Notes: generated from the letters alone by a model not told the origin. A stretch of DNA of 64,000 nucleotides from Pirellula sp. (GCA_013822735.1 PNKZ01000020.1:62001-126000); one strand, 5' to 3'; counted from the stretch's first letter, positions 1-11,936 are shown. Translations and numbers: made by a program.

Positions 1-32
1 TATGAATTTCTCGAACGACGTCGCTTTGAAAA

Positions 33-67
33 GTCATAACTCATAATTCTCAACTCATAACTATTAA
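33..67. repeat. Heptad array, word CTCATAA (5 units)
   Basis: Five consecutive 7-bp units read gtcataa, ctcataa, ttctcaa, ctcataa, ctattaa without a phase slip. The array runs into the TAA stop codon (64-66) of the minus-strand DUF1552 gene. Positions 1-32 show nothing recognisable. Confidence 0.8.
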
Positions 68-1359
68 GCCGTCGGTTCTAGCCCGGTCATGGTGCCGGTG
101 GCGGTGGCGAAGCGGTCTTGTTTAAAGCCGGTTTGCTGCAGCATCGATACGTAAAGGTTCGGCAGCGGGTAGTTGTTCTTACGGTCGAAGGCCAAGTGTC
201 GGCCGTGCCGGAAGCCGCCGCCGGCAAAGAGCACCGGCATGTTGCGATTGTCGTGGCTGGACGCGTTGCCGAGGTTGCTCGTGAGCAGCACCGACGTGTG
301 ATCGAGCAGCGTGCCGCCGTTGTCCGACGTGCTTTGCAGGCCGCGGAGGAAATCGCCCCAGGCATGCACGATCTCGGTTTCCACGAGCGCGAGCTGCTCG
401 AGCTTCTCTTCGTCGAGCCCGTGATGGCTGAGCGAATGGTACCCTTCGTCGACTCCCTCGATCGGCACGACGCCGCCGGAGCCGCCGAGGTGGAGCGTGA
501 CGAAGCGCGACGAATCGGTCGAGAGGGCCAGGCGGATCATGTCGCTCATCAAGCGCTGGCGACCGACAAAATCGTTCGGGTTGCCGATGTCGACCGGCTT
601 GGAAATGTCGACCTTCGGCTTCGGCCGGTTGCTCCAAGCTTCCGTTTCGACGAGCCGGCGTTCCAACTCGCGAACGCTGGTGAAATAGGCGTCGAGTCGA
701 TCGCGATCTCCCGCGCCGAGCGTACGCTGCAGCGAGCGTGCGTCGTCGGCCACGAGATCCATGATGCTCTGCCCTTCTTGGGCGCGATGCTTCTGCCGGG
801 CCTGTTCGGTCGGCGAGTCGTCGATGAAGAGCCGGGTGAAGAGTCGGGCCGGCGAATCTTCGGCGGGGATCATCGCGCCGTTTTCGGTGTACGACGGGCT
901 GTTGGTGCCCGAGAGTCCGAGCACAAGCGAGGGAAATCGCGTTTGGTCGCCGAGGTGCTTCGCCAGGAGCTGATCGAGCGAGACGGTGTTGCGTGACGCG
1001 GCGGCGGAGCTCATCGGCGCGGCACTGAGGAGGCTGGCTTCCGCGCGGTGTCCGCCGTTGACGCCGGGATGCGAAACGCCGGAGACGACCGTGAACTGGT
1101 CGCGGATGTCTTGTAGTCGGTTGAGGTAGCGCGACGGGCGATAGTCGCTGCCGGGCAATTCCGGAAAGAGGTTCTCCGCGTGCAGGCCGAGACCGAGCGT
1201 CATGCAGACGATGCGCCGCGGCGGTTGCGACTTCGCCGTACTTGCGAAGGCATTGGTCATCGCGTTGAGCCAGGGCATGGCCATGGCGACGCCCGCTCCG
1301 CGGAGCATCGTGCGGCGACTGAGCTTGCGCTGGAAATTGAAATGAACCGGCTTAGCCAT
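64..1359 (-). CDS. DUF1552 (HXXSHH) family Tat-exported protein
   Basis: Secreted planctomycete protein of the DUF1552 family, 431 residues, biochemical function unknown. A twin-arginine signal is visible at the N-terminus (SRRTML at residues 14-19, then a short hydrophobic stretch), so it should be exported folded. The family-naming HxxSHH motif is present (HSLSHH, residues 308-313). The ATG at 1359 was chosen because translation from the upstream TTG (1500) would add a basic, non-conserved stretch before the signal. It lies 28 bp downstream of the DUF1592 cytochrome gene on the same strand, the usual planctomycete pairing, so the two are probably co-transcribed and work together outside the cytoplasm. 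Family call is firm; the role is not known. Confidence 0.9.
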   Translation of the reverse strand: MAKPVHFNFQRKLSRRTMLRGAGVAMAMPWLNAMTNAFASTAKSQPPRRIVCMTLGLGLHAENLFPELPGSDYRPSRYLNRLQDIRDQFTVVSGVSHPGVNGGHRAEASLLSAAPMSSAAASRNTVSLDQLLAKHLGDQTRFPSLVLGLSGTNSPSYTENGAMIPAEDSPARLFTRLFIDDSPTEQARQKHRAQEGQSIMDLVADDARSLQRTLGAGDRDRLDAYFTSVRELERRLVETEAWSNRPKPKVDISKPVDIGNPNDFVGRQRLMSDMIRLALSTDSSRFVTLHLGGSGGVVPIEGVDEGYHSLSHHGLDEEKLEQLALVETEIVHAWGDFLRGLQSTSDNGGTLLDHTSVLLTSNLGNASSHDNRNMPVLFAGGGFRHGRHLAFDRKNNYPLPNLYVSMLQQTGFKQDRFATATGTMTGLEPTA

Positions 1360-1387
1360 GATGATCGACGATCGGTTAAAGGTCGGA

Positions 1388-3844
1388 CTATTTACTAAGA
1401 AAGACGGGGCTCGTAACGACCGCGTGCAGAATGGAACGGAAACCGTAGCTCTCGCGGCCGGCTTCGTCGGCGATGGTTTCCACCGCTTTCCGATCGGCAA
1501 ACGAGATCGGTGCGCCGGTGCCGTAGGCCAGCATCTTCTCGGCGACGTTGGCTGCGAGCTTGCGCGGTTCGGCAGCGACCAGCTTGCGAAACTCGTCTAG
1601 GTTTGCAAACCGCCGACCGTCGGACATCTGATAGCCGGCGTCGATCTTCGGGCCGGTGAAGCGTTTCTTGCCGTCGGTCATGATGTAGCGGTCGCGCCAT
1701 TGGCCCGCCGGGTCGAAGTTCTCCAGCGCGAAGCCGGGGGGATCGATCTTCACATGGCAGACGGCGCAGGCGGCTTGCGAGCGATGCTTTTCGAGCTGCT
1801 CGCGAATGGTTTTGGCGCCGCGAATGTCGGGCTCGATCGCGGGCACGCTTGTCGGCGGCGGAGCAATCGGCACGCCGAGCAGGCGTTCGGAGACCCAAAC
1901 GCCGCGGACGACGGGAGAAGTGTTGGAGCCGTTGGCCGTCACTTTCATGATGGCTCCTTGCGTCATGACGCCGCCGCGATGCGAATCGCGCTCGAGCGAG
2001 ACGCGTTGCAACGTATCTCCTTCGACTCCTTTGATTCCGTAAAACCGCGCGAGCCGGCTGTTCAGATAGGTGTAATCGGCGTTAATCAAACGGGAGACGC
2101 TTTGATTCTTCGCGAGCATGTTGGTGAGGAACGTGTGCGTCTCGTTGAGCATCGAGTGCTGCACGATCGCGTCGAAGCCGGGATAAAGCTTTTGGTCGGG
2201 CTCGGTAAAATCAATCAGGTCGAGATCGAGCCATTGGGCCGAGAAGTCTTTGACGAACGTTTGGCCGTTGTCGCGGGCGAGCAGTCGATCGGCCTCGGCG
2301 CGAATAGTCGCATGGTCGTGGAGCTTGCCCGCATCGGCCAAAGCGGAGAGTGCGGCGTCGGGCGTGCTGCCGGTGAGTAGGTAGCTCAAGCGGGCGGCGA
2401 CCGCATGATGGTCGAGCCGGCCGGGGTTTTCCGAGAGATAAAGAAAGCGGGGCGAGCAGAGCAGCGCCCGATACCCGACGCGGAGGGCCGCGGTAAACGT
2501 TTGCCCTTCGGCGAGAGCGCCGTGCGTCATGGCGACGTAGCCGGCGATTTCTTCATCGGTGACGGGGCGGCGGAACGCGCGACGGGCCATCTCTTTTAAC
2601 AGCTTGGCAGAATCTTTCTTCGGGCCTTCCGAGAGGACCTTCCGTTCGCCGGTGTCTTTATTGCGTTTGACGACGAGATCGCCGAAGAGCAGCGTGCGCG
2701 TGGCGTCGTCTTGTGCGCCATGATGGACGCGGCGCATCGTGAGCCGTTCGATGGCGATGCCCGGCAGGTCTTGCGGGCTTCCTTCTCCGGCGCCGACTTG
2801 GCCGCCGGCGAACTTGCCCTTCTTCAACGTCTTGTCGCCGGGGCGAATTTCGAGCATGTGCCGCTCGGGAAGCCACGCCTCGAATTCAAAGGTGCGGGGC
2901 TCGGGAGTGGCTTCGAAGCTGGTGACGTAAGTGAGCAAAGGTGCGCTCGAAACGCAGAGGCCCGTATTGACCGTGCACCAGACGCCGCCCGACTCCGGCG
3001 GCTTGAGGGCCGAGAGGGTTACGGCGAAGCGGTACCAACCTTGCTCGCGGGCCGTCGTGGTCGGAATGCGGCCGTAGAACGTGAGGCCGGACGACCACAC
3101 GACCGCCTTGCCGTCGAGCATTTCCGGCTCGCGCGTGCGCGAGCGCGGATTGCGACGGGCCACGGCCGCGGCGTCGAAGGTTTTGTCGAACTCGTCGCCG
3201 GGGCCCAGCGCGCGACGGTACGCTTCGTCGAGCGCCATGTCGACCACGGCGAGGTGTCGTTCGAGTTGGAAGTGCGAGATCGATTGACCGTCGGCCGTGG
3301 TCGTGAAGCCGGCCGAGCGAGATTCTTCCGGTAGTTGATCGGCCAGGGGGACGTCGATGCCGAGCAGGTCGTGGAGCGAACGTTCGACTTCGCGCCGCGT
3401 GAGGCGACGGGCCTGAACGCGGCCGAGTTCGGCATCGCGCCGGTGGCGCGCCGCGCGGAGCCAGTCGCCGGTGGTGCTGAGGAACGCCGCGGTTTCGTCG
3501 GCTTTCGGTTTCGGCGAATCGACCGGCGGCATTTCGCCGTCGTGCACGCGATCGAAGATGCGAACCCAGCGGCGCTCGGCTTCCGGCGTCGCAAGGTCGT
3601 AGCCGAGCTTCGCCAAGTCGAGCCCCCCTTCGGCCTCGGCGCCTTGATGACAATCGAGGCAATGCGTCCGGAGGAAGCTCGCGACGGCCGGAGTGGGACT
3701 CGCTCCGTCGGCGGCTTGCACGGTGGAAGCTGCAAAGACGGCGACAAGCGCCCCTGCGAACAGCATCAACGATGCGATCGCCGAGAGGTGCGCCCGCTTG
3801 ATACGGCGCGGCAATCCAAACCAGGAAACCGGGTGCGCTGCCAT
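1388..3844 (-). CDS. DUF1587/1595/1592/1588/1585 planctomycete cytochrome c-type protein
   Basis: Large secreted protein of 818 residues with an N-terminal hydrophobic signal (about residues 20-45). A first haem c site CLDCH is at residues 62-66 and a second, CAVCH, at 693-697 inside the DUF1588 segment. Between them the sequence follows the usual order: DUF1587-like ([16 protein letters not shown] near 145), DUF1595-like ([14 protein letters not shown]), DUF1592 ([12 protein letters not shown]), DUF1588, then DUF1585 at the C-terminus. ATG at 3844 is preferred over a TTG at 3877. It precedes the DUF1552 gene with a 28-bp gap. The haem motifs imply periplasmic electron transfer; substrate and partner are unknown. 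Confidence 0.92.
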   Translation of the reverse strand: MAAHPVSWFGLPRRIKRAHLSAIASLMLFAGALVAVFAASTVQAADGASPTPAVASFLRTHCLDCHQGAEAEGGLDLAKLGYDLATPEAERRWVRIFDRVHDGEMPPVDSPKPKADETAAFLSTTGDWLRAARHRRDAELGRVQARRLTRREVERSLHDLLGIDVPLADQLPEESRSAGFTTTADGQSISHFQLERHLAVVDMALDEAYRRALGPGDEFDKTFDAAAVARRNPRSRTREPEMLDGKAVVWSSGLTFYGRIPTTTAREQGWYRFAVTLSALKPPESGGVWCTVNTGLCVSSAPLLTYVTSFEATPEPRTFEFEAWLPERHMLEIRPGDKTLKKGKFAGGQVGAGEGSPQDLPGIAIERLTMRRVHHGAQDDATRTLLFGDLVVKRNKDTGERKVLSEGPKKDSAKLLKEMARRAFRRPVTDEEIAGYVAMTHGALAEGQTFTAALRVGYRALLCSPRFLYLSENPGRLDHHAVAARLSYLLTGSTPDAALSALADAGKLHDHATIRAEADRLLARDNGQTFVKDFSAQWLDLDLIDFTEPDQKLYPGFDAIVQHSMLNETHTFLTNMLAKNQSVSRLINADYTYLNSRLARFYGIKGVEGDTLQRVSLERDSHRGGVMTQGAIMKVTANGSNTSPVVRGVWVSERLLGVPIAPPPTSVPAIEPDIRGAKTIREQLEKHRSQAACAVCHVKIDPPGFALENFDPAGQWRDRYIMTDGKKRFTGPKIDAGYQMSDGRRFANLDEFRKLVAAEPRKLAANVAEKMLAYGTGAPISFADRKAVETIADEAGRESYGFRSILHAVVTSPVFLSK

Positions 3845-4068
3845 GAAGTTCAAAAGCTGCGGAGGGAAGGGACGCAAGCGAAGCTCGCGCCGAAGGTGGG
3901 ACGCGTTACGCAGGTCGACGTTCTGCTAACAGAACGACGCGCGAGGCGACCTCTTTATGCTACCAAACCCTCGGGAGACGTTAAACGGCAGGCATCCCTC
4001 GGCGGAGGCGGTATTCGGCGGTTTTACGCACTCTTTTTGCTTGAATCGCGCACAGCCGCACGTCGAAG

Positions 4069-4539
4069 TTACGCGTGCAGCTCGAAGATCGCTTCGATCT
4101 CGACGGCGATATTCCCCGGCAACGATCCCATGCCGACGGCGCTGCGGGCGCCGATGCCGGCGTCGTCGCCCCAAACCTGACCCCAGAGTTCGCTGCAGCC
4201 GTTGATCACGGCCGGGTGCTGCTTGAAGTCGGCCACGGCGTTGACCATGCCGAGCGTCTTGATCACGCGCTTCACGCGATCGAGGCTCCCGAGCTGAGCC
4301 CGCAGCGTGGTGAGGATGGTGAGCCCGACTTGGCGGGCCGCTTGATAGCCGGCGTCTTTGTCGAGGTCGTCGCCGACGCGGCCGGTGATGAGCGAGCCGT
4401 CTTCGCGCAGCGGACCGTGGCCCGACACGTAGGCAAGGTTGCCGACGATCACCACCGGCTTGTAGACGCCGCCGACCTTCGGTACGGGGGGCAACGTCAG
4501 ACCTAGTTCTTTCACGCGGGCTTCGGCGCTCATCGTCAT
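4069..4539 (-). CDS. RidA/YjgF family protein (enamine/imine deaminase-like)
   Basis: Small soluble protein of 156 residues covering the whole YjgF/YER057c/UK114 fold in the longer (about 150-residue) subfamily. Recognisable blocks are YKPVVIVGNLAYVSGHGP near residues 26-43 and the C-terminal GMGSLPGNIAVEIEAIFE strand. RidA proteins hydrolyse reactive enamine/imine intermediates made by PLP enzymes; members of this longer subgroup are less well characterised, so the activity is inferred. An in-frame ATG two codons downstream is an equally possible start. It sits 78 bp downstream of the MTA phosphorylase gene on the same strand, possibly one transcript linked to methionine/PLP metabolism. Confidence 0.88.
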   Translation of the reverse strand: MTMSAEARVKELGLTLPPVPKVGGVYKPVVIVGNLAYVSGHGPLREDGSLITGRVGDDLDKDAGYQAARQVGLTILTTLRAQLGSLDRVKRVIKTLGMVNAVADFKQHPAVINGCSELWGQVWGDDAGIGARSAVGMGSLPGNIAVEIEAIFELHA

Positions 4540-4617
4540 CTCGACTGTTCGAAAGGAAGTCTCTACGGGTCGGCTGCGATTTTAGTCGCCGTGCAGGTTG
4601 TGGTAAAGCAGCGGTTG

Positions 4618-5457
4618 TTACGCGCGCAGGACTTTCATCATGGCACGCTGCTCGGCGGTGAGCCGCTCGTCGGGCGTGAGCACCGCGGCGCGGAGGCTCG
4701 TGCGGCACGCACATGCGGCAGGCGCCGGCTCGGCGGCGGTGAGCGCGCGGAGGATCGTCTGCACTTTGTTAATGCTCCGGGCATATTCGGCAAGGATCGC
4801 GTCGACCTCGGTCGCCGCCCCGTCTTCGGCGGCGCCCGAGTCGTAGTCGGTTACAATGCACAGGCTCGCGTAGCAAAGCTGCGCTTCACGCGCGAGGAAC
4901 GCCTCGGGTAGGTTCGTCATACCGACGATGTTGCCGCCGAGCGTGGTGAGCATGCGCGTTTCCGCGGCCGTGCCCAGGCGCGGGCCTTCGACGCAGGCAT
5001 ACGTTTTCTTGGAGAAGATCTCGACGTCGTCCGATGCCGCAAGCACGCGGCTTTCCAACCGCGCGCAGGTCGGTTGACCGGTGGCGATGTGCCCGACGAG
5101 TCCGTTGCCGAAGAACGACGGCGCGCGAATTCCTTTGGTGAGATCGATGAACTGGTTCGGCAGCACGAGCGACCCGGGCGGATACTCGCGTTGCAAGCTA
5201 CCTACGGCCGACACCGACAACAGCTCCGTCGCTCCGGCTGCTTTGAGCGCGAAGAGATTGGCCCGATAGTTGATCTCCGACGGGAGATATTCGTGATGCA
5301 GCCCGTGCCGCGCGAGGAAGGCGACCTGCGTAGCGCCGAGCTTGCCGATGGTGATCGGCGACGACGGATTGCCGAACGGCGTGGGCTCCGCGACGCGTCG
5401 CTCCTCGACGAGCCCTTCGAGTTTGTAGAGTCCGGTGCCGCCGATGATGCCGAGCAT
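4618..5457 (-). CDS. mtnP: S-methyl-5'-thioadenosine phosphorylase (MTAP/PNP family)
   Basis: Cytosolic phosphorylase of 279 residues that splits methylthioadenosine into adenine and methylthioribose-1-phosphate in methionine salvage. The start MLGIIGGTGLY is the classic family N-terminus and defines ATG 5457; the 56 codons upstream of it in frame are not protein-like. Further family motifs are FLARHGLHHEYLPSEINYRAN, the ACVEGPRLGTAAETRM phosphate-site block, and GMTNLPEAFLAREAQLCYA followed by VTDYD, where the Asp recognises the purine. The TDYD and NLPEA motifs favour MTAP over guanosine-type PNP, but substrate specificity is inferred. It is divergent from the sulfatase at 5644. Confidence 0.9.
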   Translation of the reverse strand: MLGIIGGTGLYKLEGLVEERRVAEPTPFGNPSSPITIGKLGATQVAFLARHGLHHEYLPSEINYRANLFALKAAGATELLSVSAVGSLQREYPPGSLVLPNQFIDLTKGIRAPSFFGNGLVGHIATGQPTCARLESRVLAASDDVEIFSKKTYACVEGPRLGTAAETRMLTTLGGNIVGMTNLPEAFLAREAQLCYASLCIVTDYDSGAAEDGAATEVDAILAEYARSINKVQTILRALTAAEPAPAACACRTSLRAAVLTPDERLTAEQRAMMKVLRA

Positions 5458-5643
5458 AGCCGCGAAGTCCCGAGTTGAGGTTGGTGAGGTATCCGATTCT
5501 AAAAGACGGAGCGTCGTTTGTCGCCGCCTGCCGTGCTTCGCCGTTTCGCGCTCGATCTCGTTGACCCGACCCGATCGGCAGTCGATATTGGCCCGATCGT
5601 TCGTCGTGCTCGCATCGCCCCGCACTCGGCTTGGAACCTACCG

Positions 5644-7017
5644 ATGAAATATCTGTTGTTGCCCGTGCTGCTTACGACATTGTTCTCGGCGCGAATCTCG
5701 AAGGCCGCGGAACCGCGCCGACCTGCGGAGAAGCCGAACGTTATTTTCGTGCTCGTCGACGATCTCGGCTATGCCGACACCGGCGCCTACGGCTGCACCG
5801 ACATCGCGACGCCGAATATCGATCGGCTCGCAAGCGAAGGCATCCGCTTCACTGACTTTTATTCCAACGCGCCGGTTTGCACTCCCACACGCTGCGGCTT
5901 TATCACCGGCCGCTGGCAGCAACGCACCGGCCTCGAATGGGCGCTCGGGTTTTCGGCCGAGCAAGTTGTGCGCGAAGGGGACCGTTGGAAGCCGGTCGAC
6001 GATAAGCTCTCGCTCGGGTTGTCGACCACCGAGCCGTCGATCGCGAAGATGCTCAAGGCCGCGGGCTACGCAACCGGCTGCGTCGGCAAATGGCACTTGG
6101 GCTACAAACCGGAGTTCGGTCCCAACGCCCACGGTTTCGACGAATACTTCGGCAACCTGCTCGGCCATGCCGACTTTTACACCCATCTTTACAAAGACGG
6201 CACGAATCAACTGCGTGAGAACGCCGCGCCGGTCGAGGTCGAAGGATATCTCACCGATCTCTACAACCGCCGCGCCGTCGAGTTTATCGAGAAGCACGCG
6301 GAGCATCCGTTCTTCTTGTATGTGCCGTACAACGCCGTGCACTTTCCGTTTCAAGTGCCCGACGATCCGACGTCGCGGATGGACCCGAAGGAAATGTACA
6401 AAGGGACGCGCGCCGACTACCGGCAGATGGTCGAACGTATCGATCGGGGCGTCGGCGAGATGCTCGCGGCTTTGGAGCAGCGCGGCGTGCTCGACAATAC
6501 GCTCTTTCTCTTTTCGAGCGACAACGGCGGCGAGCGGCTTAGCGACAATCGGCCGCTGTTCAATCACAAGCAATCGCTTTGGGAGGGAGGCATTCGCGTG
6601 CCGTGCCTCGCACGCTGGCCCGCCGGATTGCCGAAGGGGAAAGTCGTGCGCCAGCCGGCCATTACGATGGACCTCACCGCGACGATCGCCGCTGCCTGCG
6701 GCGCTTCGCCCTCGGCGGAAGCCCCGTTCGACGGCATTGATCTCTTGCCGATTCTGCGGGGCGAGCAGGAGCCGGTCGAACGCACGTTTTATTGGCGCGT
6801 CGGCAGAACCGACCGGAATCAGAAGGCGATCCGACACGGCAATTGGAAATATGTGTACGACGGCGCGTTGCCGATGCTCTTCAACTTGGAAAACGACGTC
6901 GGCGAACGACAGGACCTCGGCTATCGGCATCCGGACATATTGAAAGACTTGGAACGACGCTTAGCCGAATGGGAAGCCGATCTCGCGAAGAACCCGCCGC
7001 CGATGCTCGTGCATTAG
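5644..7017 (+). CDS. Secreted Cys-type sulfatase
   Basis: Arylsulfatase-like protein of 457 residues with a signal peptide (MKYLLLPVLLTTLFSARISKA). It has the metal-binding start PNVIFVLVDDLGY and the formylglycine site CTPTR (APVCTPTRCGFITGR near residue 80); the fourth position is Thr, where CxPSR is more usual. The conserved GKWHLG block and the DNGG motif of the metal site are present. It needs a formylglycine-generating enzyme to be active. The ATG at 5644 was chosen because the signal peptide begins there; an upstream in-frame GTG only adds leader-like sequence. It is convergent with the next sulfatase, with 6 bp between stops. The sulfated substrate cannot be read from sequence. Confidence 0.94.
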   Translation: MKYLLLPVLLTTLFSARISKAAEPRRPAEKPNVIFVLVDDLGYADTGAYGCTDIATPNIDRLASEGIRFTDFYSNAPVCTPTRCGFITGRWQQRTGLEWALGFSAEQVVREGDRWKPVDDKLSLGLSTTEPSIAKMLKAAGYATGCVGKWHLGYKPEFGPNAHGFDEYFGNLLGHADFYTHLYKDGTNQLRENAAPVEVEGYLTDLYNRRAVEFIEKHAEHPFFLYVPYNAVHFPFQVPDDPTSRMDPKEMYKGTRADYRQMVERIDRGVGEMLAALEQRGVLDNTLFLFSSDNGGERLSDNRPLFNHKQSLWEGGIRVPCLARWPAGLPKGKVVRQPAITMDLTATIAAACGASPSAEAPFDGIDLLPILRGEQEPVERTFYWRVGRTDRNQKAIRHGNWKYVYDGALPMLFNLENDVGERQDLGYRHPDILKDLERRLAEWEADLAKNPPPMLVH

Positions 7018-7023
7018 GTGAAT

Positions 7024-8901
<1,878 letters not shown>

Positions 8902-9139
8902 ACAAGTCTCAGGCTCTCGTGGTGACGAACGTACGATCGATGGACAACGGACGCGGGGCGTCCAATATCGGCCCCGGCTGAGGGGCGGTCAAATCATGGG
9001 GGAAACATACTTGCGACACGCACTCAGCGGCATCAGAAGCTGCGAGAAAACGCCCGTCCCCGTCAAAAATATTCGGCACGGAAATCGCTCTCTCTAAGGA
9101 GGTCGGTTCGAAGACCGGCAGTCTGAGATTGGGCCCCCT

Positions 9140-9889
9140 ATGAACCGCGACGAATCGACGGCTTTTCTCTTCGCGACGGTCGTGTTCTTCACGGTAACCT
9201 ACGTTACCGCGGCCCTATGCGGGCATCTCGTTCAGCATCACGGGCTCAAGACGAACTATTCTCGGAAGATCGGCCACTTCCTCACGATCGGCGTTCCGTG
9301 GGGGCTGCAGCACGCGTTGAGCCTCGATCAGAACATGGTCGCCGTCGTACTCGCGGCCATGGTGACTCCGACGCATCTGCTACTTTTTGTCCGACCGATC
9401 CGCGACCGCGTGCCGCTCGTCGCCACGATGTTTCGCAGCGTCGATCGACCGGAGGATCGCCCGCACACCCTGAAGTGGCTCATCACGCAATATGTCGCGG
9501 TCTACATTGTTTATCTGCTCGTGTATGCCGTGCTGCTGTGGCGCGGCGCCGCCGTGTGGATGACGGTCGCGATCGTCATTAACGTCATCGGCGACGGCTT
9601 GGCGGAGCCGGTCGGCGTCGCCTTCGGACGCCATGCCTACACGTGCCGCGCGCTGTTTTCGCGGCGTACCTATCAGCGCACCTTGGAAGGAAGCTTGTGC
9701 GTGCTGCTGTCCGGCGTGATCTGTATCGCACTCCTGCGGCACGAGTTCCAGCCGTTGCAATTCTGGATAGCGCTGGCCGTGATCCCGATCTCGGGCGCGG
9801 TCGCGGAAGCCTACTCTCCGCACACCTGGGACGGGCCGTTTCTGTTTCTCGTGATCGGCGCGGAGTTGGTGCTGCTGACGTTCGTCTAA
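9140..9889 (+). CDS. Polyprenol/phytol kinase-like integral membrane protein
   Basis: Integral membrane protein of 249 residues with about six to seven hydrophobic segments. Two blocks resemble the dolichol/phytol kinase (SEC59/VTE5/DGK1) superfamily: NYSRKIGHF near residues 41-49 and, in the C-terminal half, IGDGLAEPVGVAFGRHAY followed by a RTYQRTLEGSLCVLLSG stretch. Members use CTP to phosphorylate isoprenoid alcohols or diacylglycerol. The lipid substrate here is unknown and the assignment rests on these motifs. ATG 9140 gives a membrane segment directly after a short polar start. The GNAT gene follows on the same strand after 137 bp. Confidence 0.72.
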   Translation: MNRDESTAFLFATVVFFTVTYVTAALCGHLVQHHGLKTNYSRKIGHFLTIGVPWGLQHALSLDQNMVAVVLAAMVTPTHLLLFVRPIRDRVPLVATMFRSVDRPEDRPHTLKWLITQYVAVYIVYLLVYAVLLWRGAAVWMTVAIVINVIGDGLAEPVGVAFGRHAYTCRALFSRRTYQRTLEGSLCVLLSGVICIALLRHEFQPLQFWIALAVIPISGAVAEAYSPHTWDGPFLFLVIGAELVLLTFV

Positions 9890-10026
9890 CCCGGCTGGAA
9901 ACTGCGGCATTTCCCCACGTATTCTCTGATGGGTCCGCTTGGTGAAACCGTAAGGTAAGATTATCTGCGGCATTATAGGTGCGCCGCCGTAATCGGTTCC
10001 TACCAGCCACCCAACGAGCAGTTTCC

Positions 10027-10722
10027 ATGCTTCCGGCCAACTACCGCATTCGCCATCTTGAGCCTGCCGACTACGACGCGATTATCGAGATTTGTCGGCG
10101 CGTTTATCCGACCGAGCGGCCGTATACGACGGAGGAACTGGCCGATCATCACCAAGTCTTCCCGCAAGGGCAGTTCGTAGCGGTCGACGAGACGCGCGGC
10201 GCAGTGGCCGGCGTTCACTTTACGTTGCGCCTGCGCATGACCGACTTTCATATCGACGATTCGTGGGACGTGCTCACGGCCGGCGGTTCGTTTCTCGACC
10301 ACGATGCTCAAGGCCCGACGCTGTACGGCGCCGACATCATGGTCCATCCGGAACATCAGCATCATGGGCTCGGTCGTGCGCTGACCGATCAGGCCCGCTT
10401 CCTCGTCGAAGAAGAACGGCTCTGGCGGATGGTCGGCGCGAGTCGGCTGCCGGGCTACGGTCGGTATCAGACGACGATGGGAGTCGAGGCGTACGTCGAT
10501 GCGGTGCTTGCCGGCCGGATGATTGATCCGGTCTTGAGCGTGCACATGAAAGACGGCTGGACGCCGGTGCGGCCGATTCACGGCTACCTCCAACACGACG
10601 ACGAAAGCGCCGGTTGGGCGGTCGTCATCCAGTGGGTGAATCCGGCCTGTCCGCCGCCGCCGGAATTCGATCTGCGTCGCTTGCCGGAAGCGGCGCGGGC
10701 GAAGCTCGTCCAGGCAGAATAA
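10027..10722 (+). CDS. GNAT family N-acetyltransferase
   Basis: Cytosolic protein of 231 residues of the GNAT fold. The N-terminal strand YRIRHLEPADYDAIIEIC is typical, and the acetyl-CoA pyrophosphate loop is visible in DIMVHPEHQHHGLGRALTD (about residues 101-119). The C-terminal part (YLQHDDESAGWAVVIQWVNP) matches the longer GNATs common in planctomycetes. ATG 10027 was chosen over an upstream GTG because the fold begins immediately after it. The acceptor is not predictable. Confidence 0.85.
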   Translation: MLPANYRIRHLEPADYDAIIEICRRVYPTERPYTTEELADHHQVFPQGQFVAVDETRGAVAGVHFTLRLRMTDFHIDDSWDVLTAGGSFLDHDAQGPTLYGADIMVHPEHQHHGLGRALTDQARFLVEEERLWRMVGASRLPGYGRYQTTMGVEAYVDAVLAGRMIDPVLSVHMKDGWTPVRPIHGYLQHDDESAGWAVVIQWVNPACPPPPEFDLRRLPEAARAKLVQAE

Positions 10723-10747
10723 TCCGGTCGCGATCGAGCATAGGATC

Positions 10748-10796
10748 AAAAAAATAAGCCTGGCCGGCGCGAAGTTACTTCGCGCGAGCCAGGCTT
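10748..10796 (-). terminator. Rho-independent terminator of the fasciclin gene
   Basis: A long hairpin with outer arms AAGCCTGGC (10756-10764) and GCCAGGCTT (10788-10796) and an inner pair GCGCGAAGT/ACTTCGCGC. On the minus strand a run of seven T (10748-10754) follows. It starts 58 bp after the stop codon of the minus-strand fasciclin gene, and could also stop readthrough of the plus-strand GNAT gene. Confidence 0.88.
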
Positions 10797-10853
10797 CGCG
10801 TTTACATCTTTCGCGAACTGATCCGCGTGGTTTCCGAAGCTCGTCCGATCGGC

Positions 10854-11462
10854 CTACTCTTTCGGGAGCAGCACGGTGTCGATCACATGAATGACGCCGT
10901 TGGAGCATTCGATGTCGGCCTTAACGACCTGGGCCTTATCGATCATCACACCCTTTGAGGCGTCGATCGTTACCGATTGCCCTTGCACGGTCTTCGCCGA
11001 CTTCAGCTTGACGACGTCGCCCGAGAGCACCTTGCCCGGTACGACGTGGTAGGTGAGGATCGCCGTCAGCTTCGCCTTGTCTTTCAGCAGAGCTTCGACG
11101 GTGCCGGCAGGCAACTTGGCAAACGCTTCATCCGTGGGAGCGAACACCGTGAACGGCCCGGCGCTCTTGAGGGTGTCGACTAAGCCGGCCGCTTGCACGG
11201 CGGCGACCAGCGTTTTGAAAGAACCGGCGCCGACGGCCGTGTCGACGATGTCGGCCGACGGTGCGGCCGGCTTCGCATCGGGCGCCGCCGCAAGTTGCGT
11301 CGGCTCCGTCGCAGCGTGGGCATGCACCGGCGCACAGGTACTGTAGTTGCCGGCCGTACCGGAATGCCGACGCCCGAGCAAACGCCCCGCCTCGGCCGAA
11401 TTACCACTGACAAACACCGACGAAGCAACGAGAACGCACATGGTGCGCAAGGGAAAACTCAT
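10854..11462 (-). CDS. Secreted fasciclin (FAS1) domain protein
   Basis: Protein of 202 residues with a signal peptide (cleavage probably after VSGNSAEA) and a linker rich in Ala/Pro to about residue 65. One complete FAS1 domain fills the rest: [20 protein letters not shown], the diagnostic [15 protein letters not shown], the YHVVPGK block, and the closing [18 protein letters not shown]1 domains mediate adhesion to surfaces, polysaccharide or other cells. It is monocistronic, followed by a strong terminator and preceded by a repeat-rich gap. Confidence 0.95.
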   Translation of the reverse strand: MSFPLRTMCVLVASSVFVSGNSAEAGRLLGRRHSGTAGNYSTCAPVHAHAATEPTQLAAAPDAKPAAPSADIVDTAVGAGSFKTLVAAVQAAGLVDTLKSAGPFTVFAPTDEAFAKLPAGTVEALLKDKAKLTAILTYHVVPGKVLSGDVVKLKSAKTVQGQSVTIDASKGVMIDKAQVVKADIECSNGVIHVIDTVLLPKE

Positions 11463-11679
11463 GACGAACTCCGCTAGAAAATGTAAAGCACGCCGGATCG
11501 CGGAAAGCGATCGGCAGAACGAAAAATGCTCGACGAATCAGGAGGTTCGCATGGCCATGCGTACTGATCGAACCGGCAACGTGTTATAGCGCGGCGTGCG
11601 GAATCGCCAACTGTGCAATTATCGACCGGCCGAGAAACGGCTGACGGCGACGCGAGTGGGAATGACCCATCGCTAGCGG

Positions 11680-11848
11680 CAATGACCAAGGGCCAATGAC
11701 CAATGACCAAACACCAAATTCCAAACAAATTCCAAACAAGTTCAAAGCTCGAATGATCGAATGACCGTTGCAACGCATTTCCGCGGCGCGCCGATCATTA
11801 GGTCATTTTGTCTTGGTCATTGTTTGGAATTTGGTGCTTGTTCATTGG
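11680..11848. repeat. Heptad element A, copy 1 (CAATGAC word, inverted arms)
   Basis: From 11680 to 11728 seven consecutive 7-bp units each begin with CAA (caatgac, caagggc, caatgac, caatgac, caaacac, caaattc, caaacaa). The stretch 11700-11727 pairs with 11821-11848 as inverted arms (26 of 28 positions). In the right arm TTG recurs every 7 bp with one 4-bp slip. A second copy is at 61941-62019. Confidence 0.9.
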
Positions 11849-11892
11849 AATTTCCGCGTGATAGGACACGTCGGCCTAGCGGCTCGACGAAG

Positions 11893-11936
11893 CGCCCCAG
11901 ACGAAACGCCCCAGACGCAACGCCGCGGAGGGCGTT
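11893..11936. repeat. 14-bp direct repeat and AACGCC/GGCGTT palindrome
   Basis: Two 14-bp copies, cgccccagacgaaa (11893-11906) and cgccccagacgcaa (11907-11920), differ at one base. They are followed by a small inverted repeat AACGCC...GGCGTT (11919-11936) 12 bp beyond the TAA stop of the minus-strand DUF1501 gene. The palindrome may act as an RNA 3'-end structure; no T-run follows it. Confidence 0.6.

Noticed and set aside
33-67. Possible CRISPR array from short regular repeats
   Set aside because: Units are 7 bp with no spacers and no cas genes anywhere in the window.
118-996. Long plus-strand frame (292 codons) opposite the DUF1552 gene
   Set aside because: Antisense of a clear family member; Arg/Val/Glu-rich product of GC-rich codons without motifs.
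11474-11773. Minus-strand frames giving Trp/Leu-rich peptides
   Set aside because: They are translations of the heptad element; the same peptide words recur wherever such repeats occur and no gene is implied.
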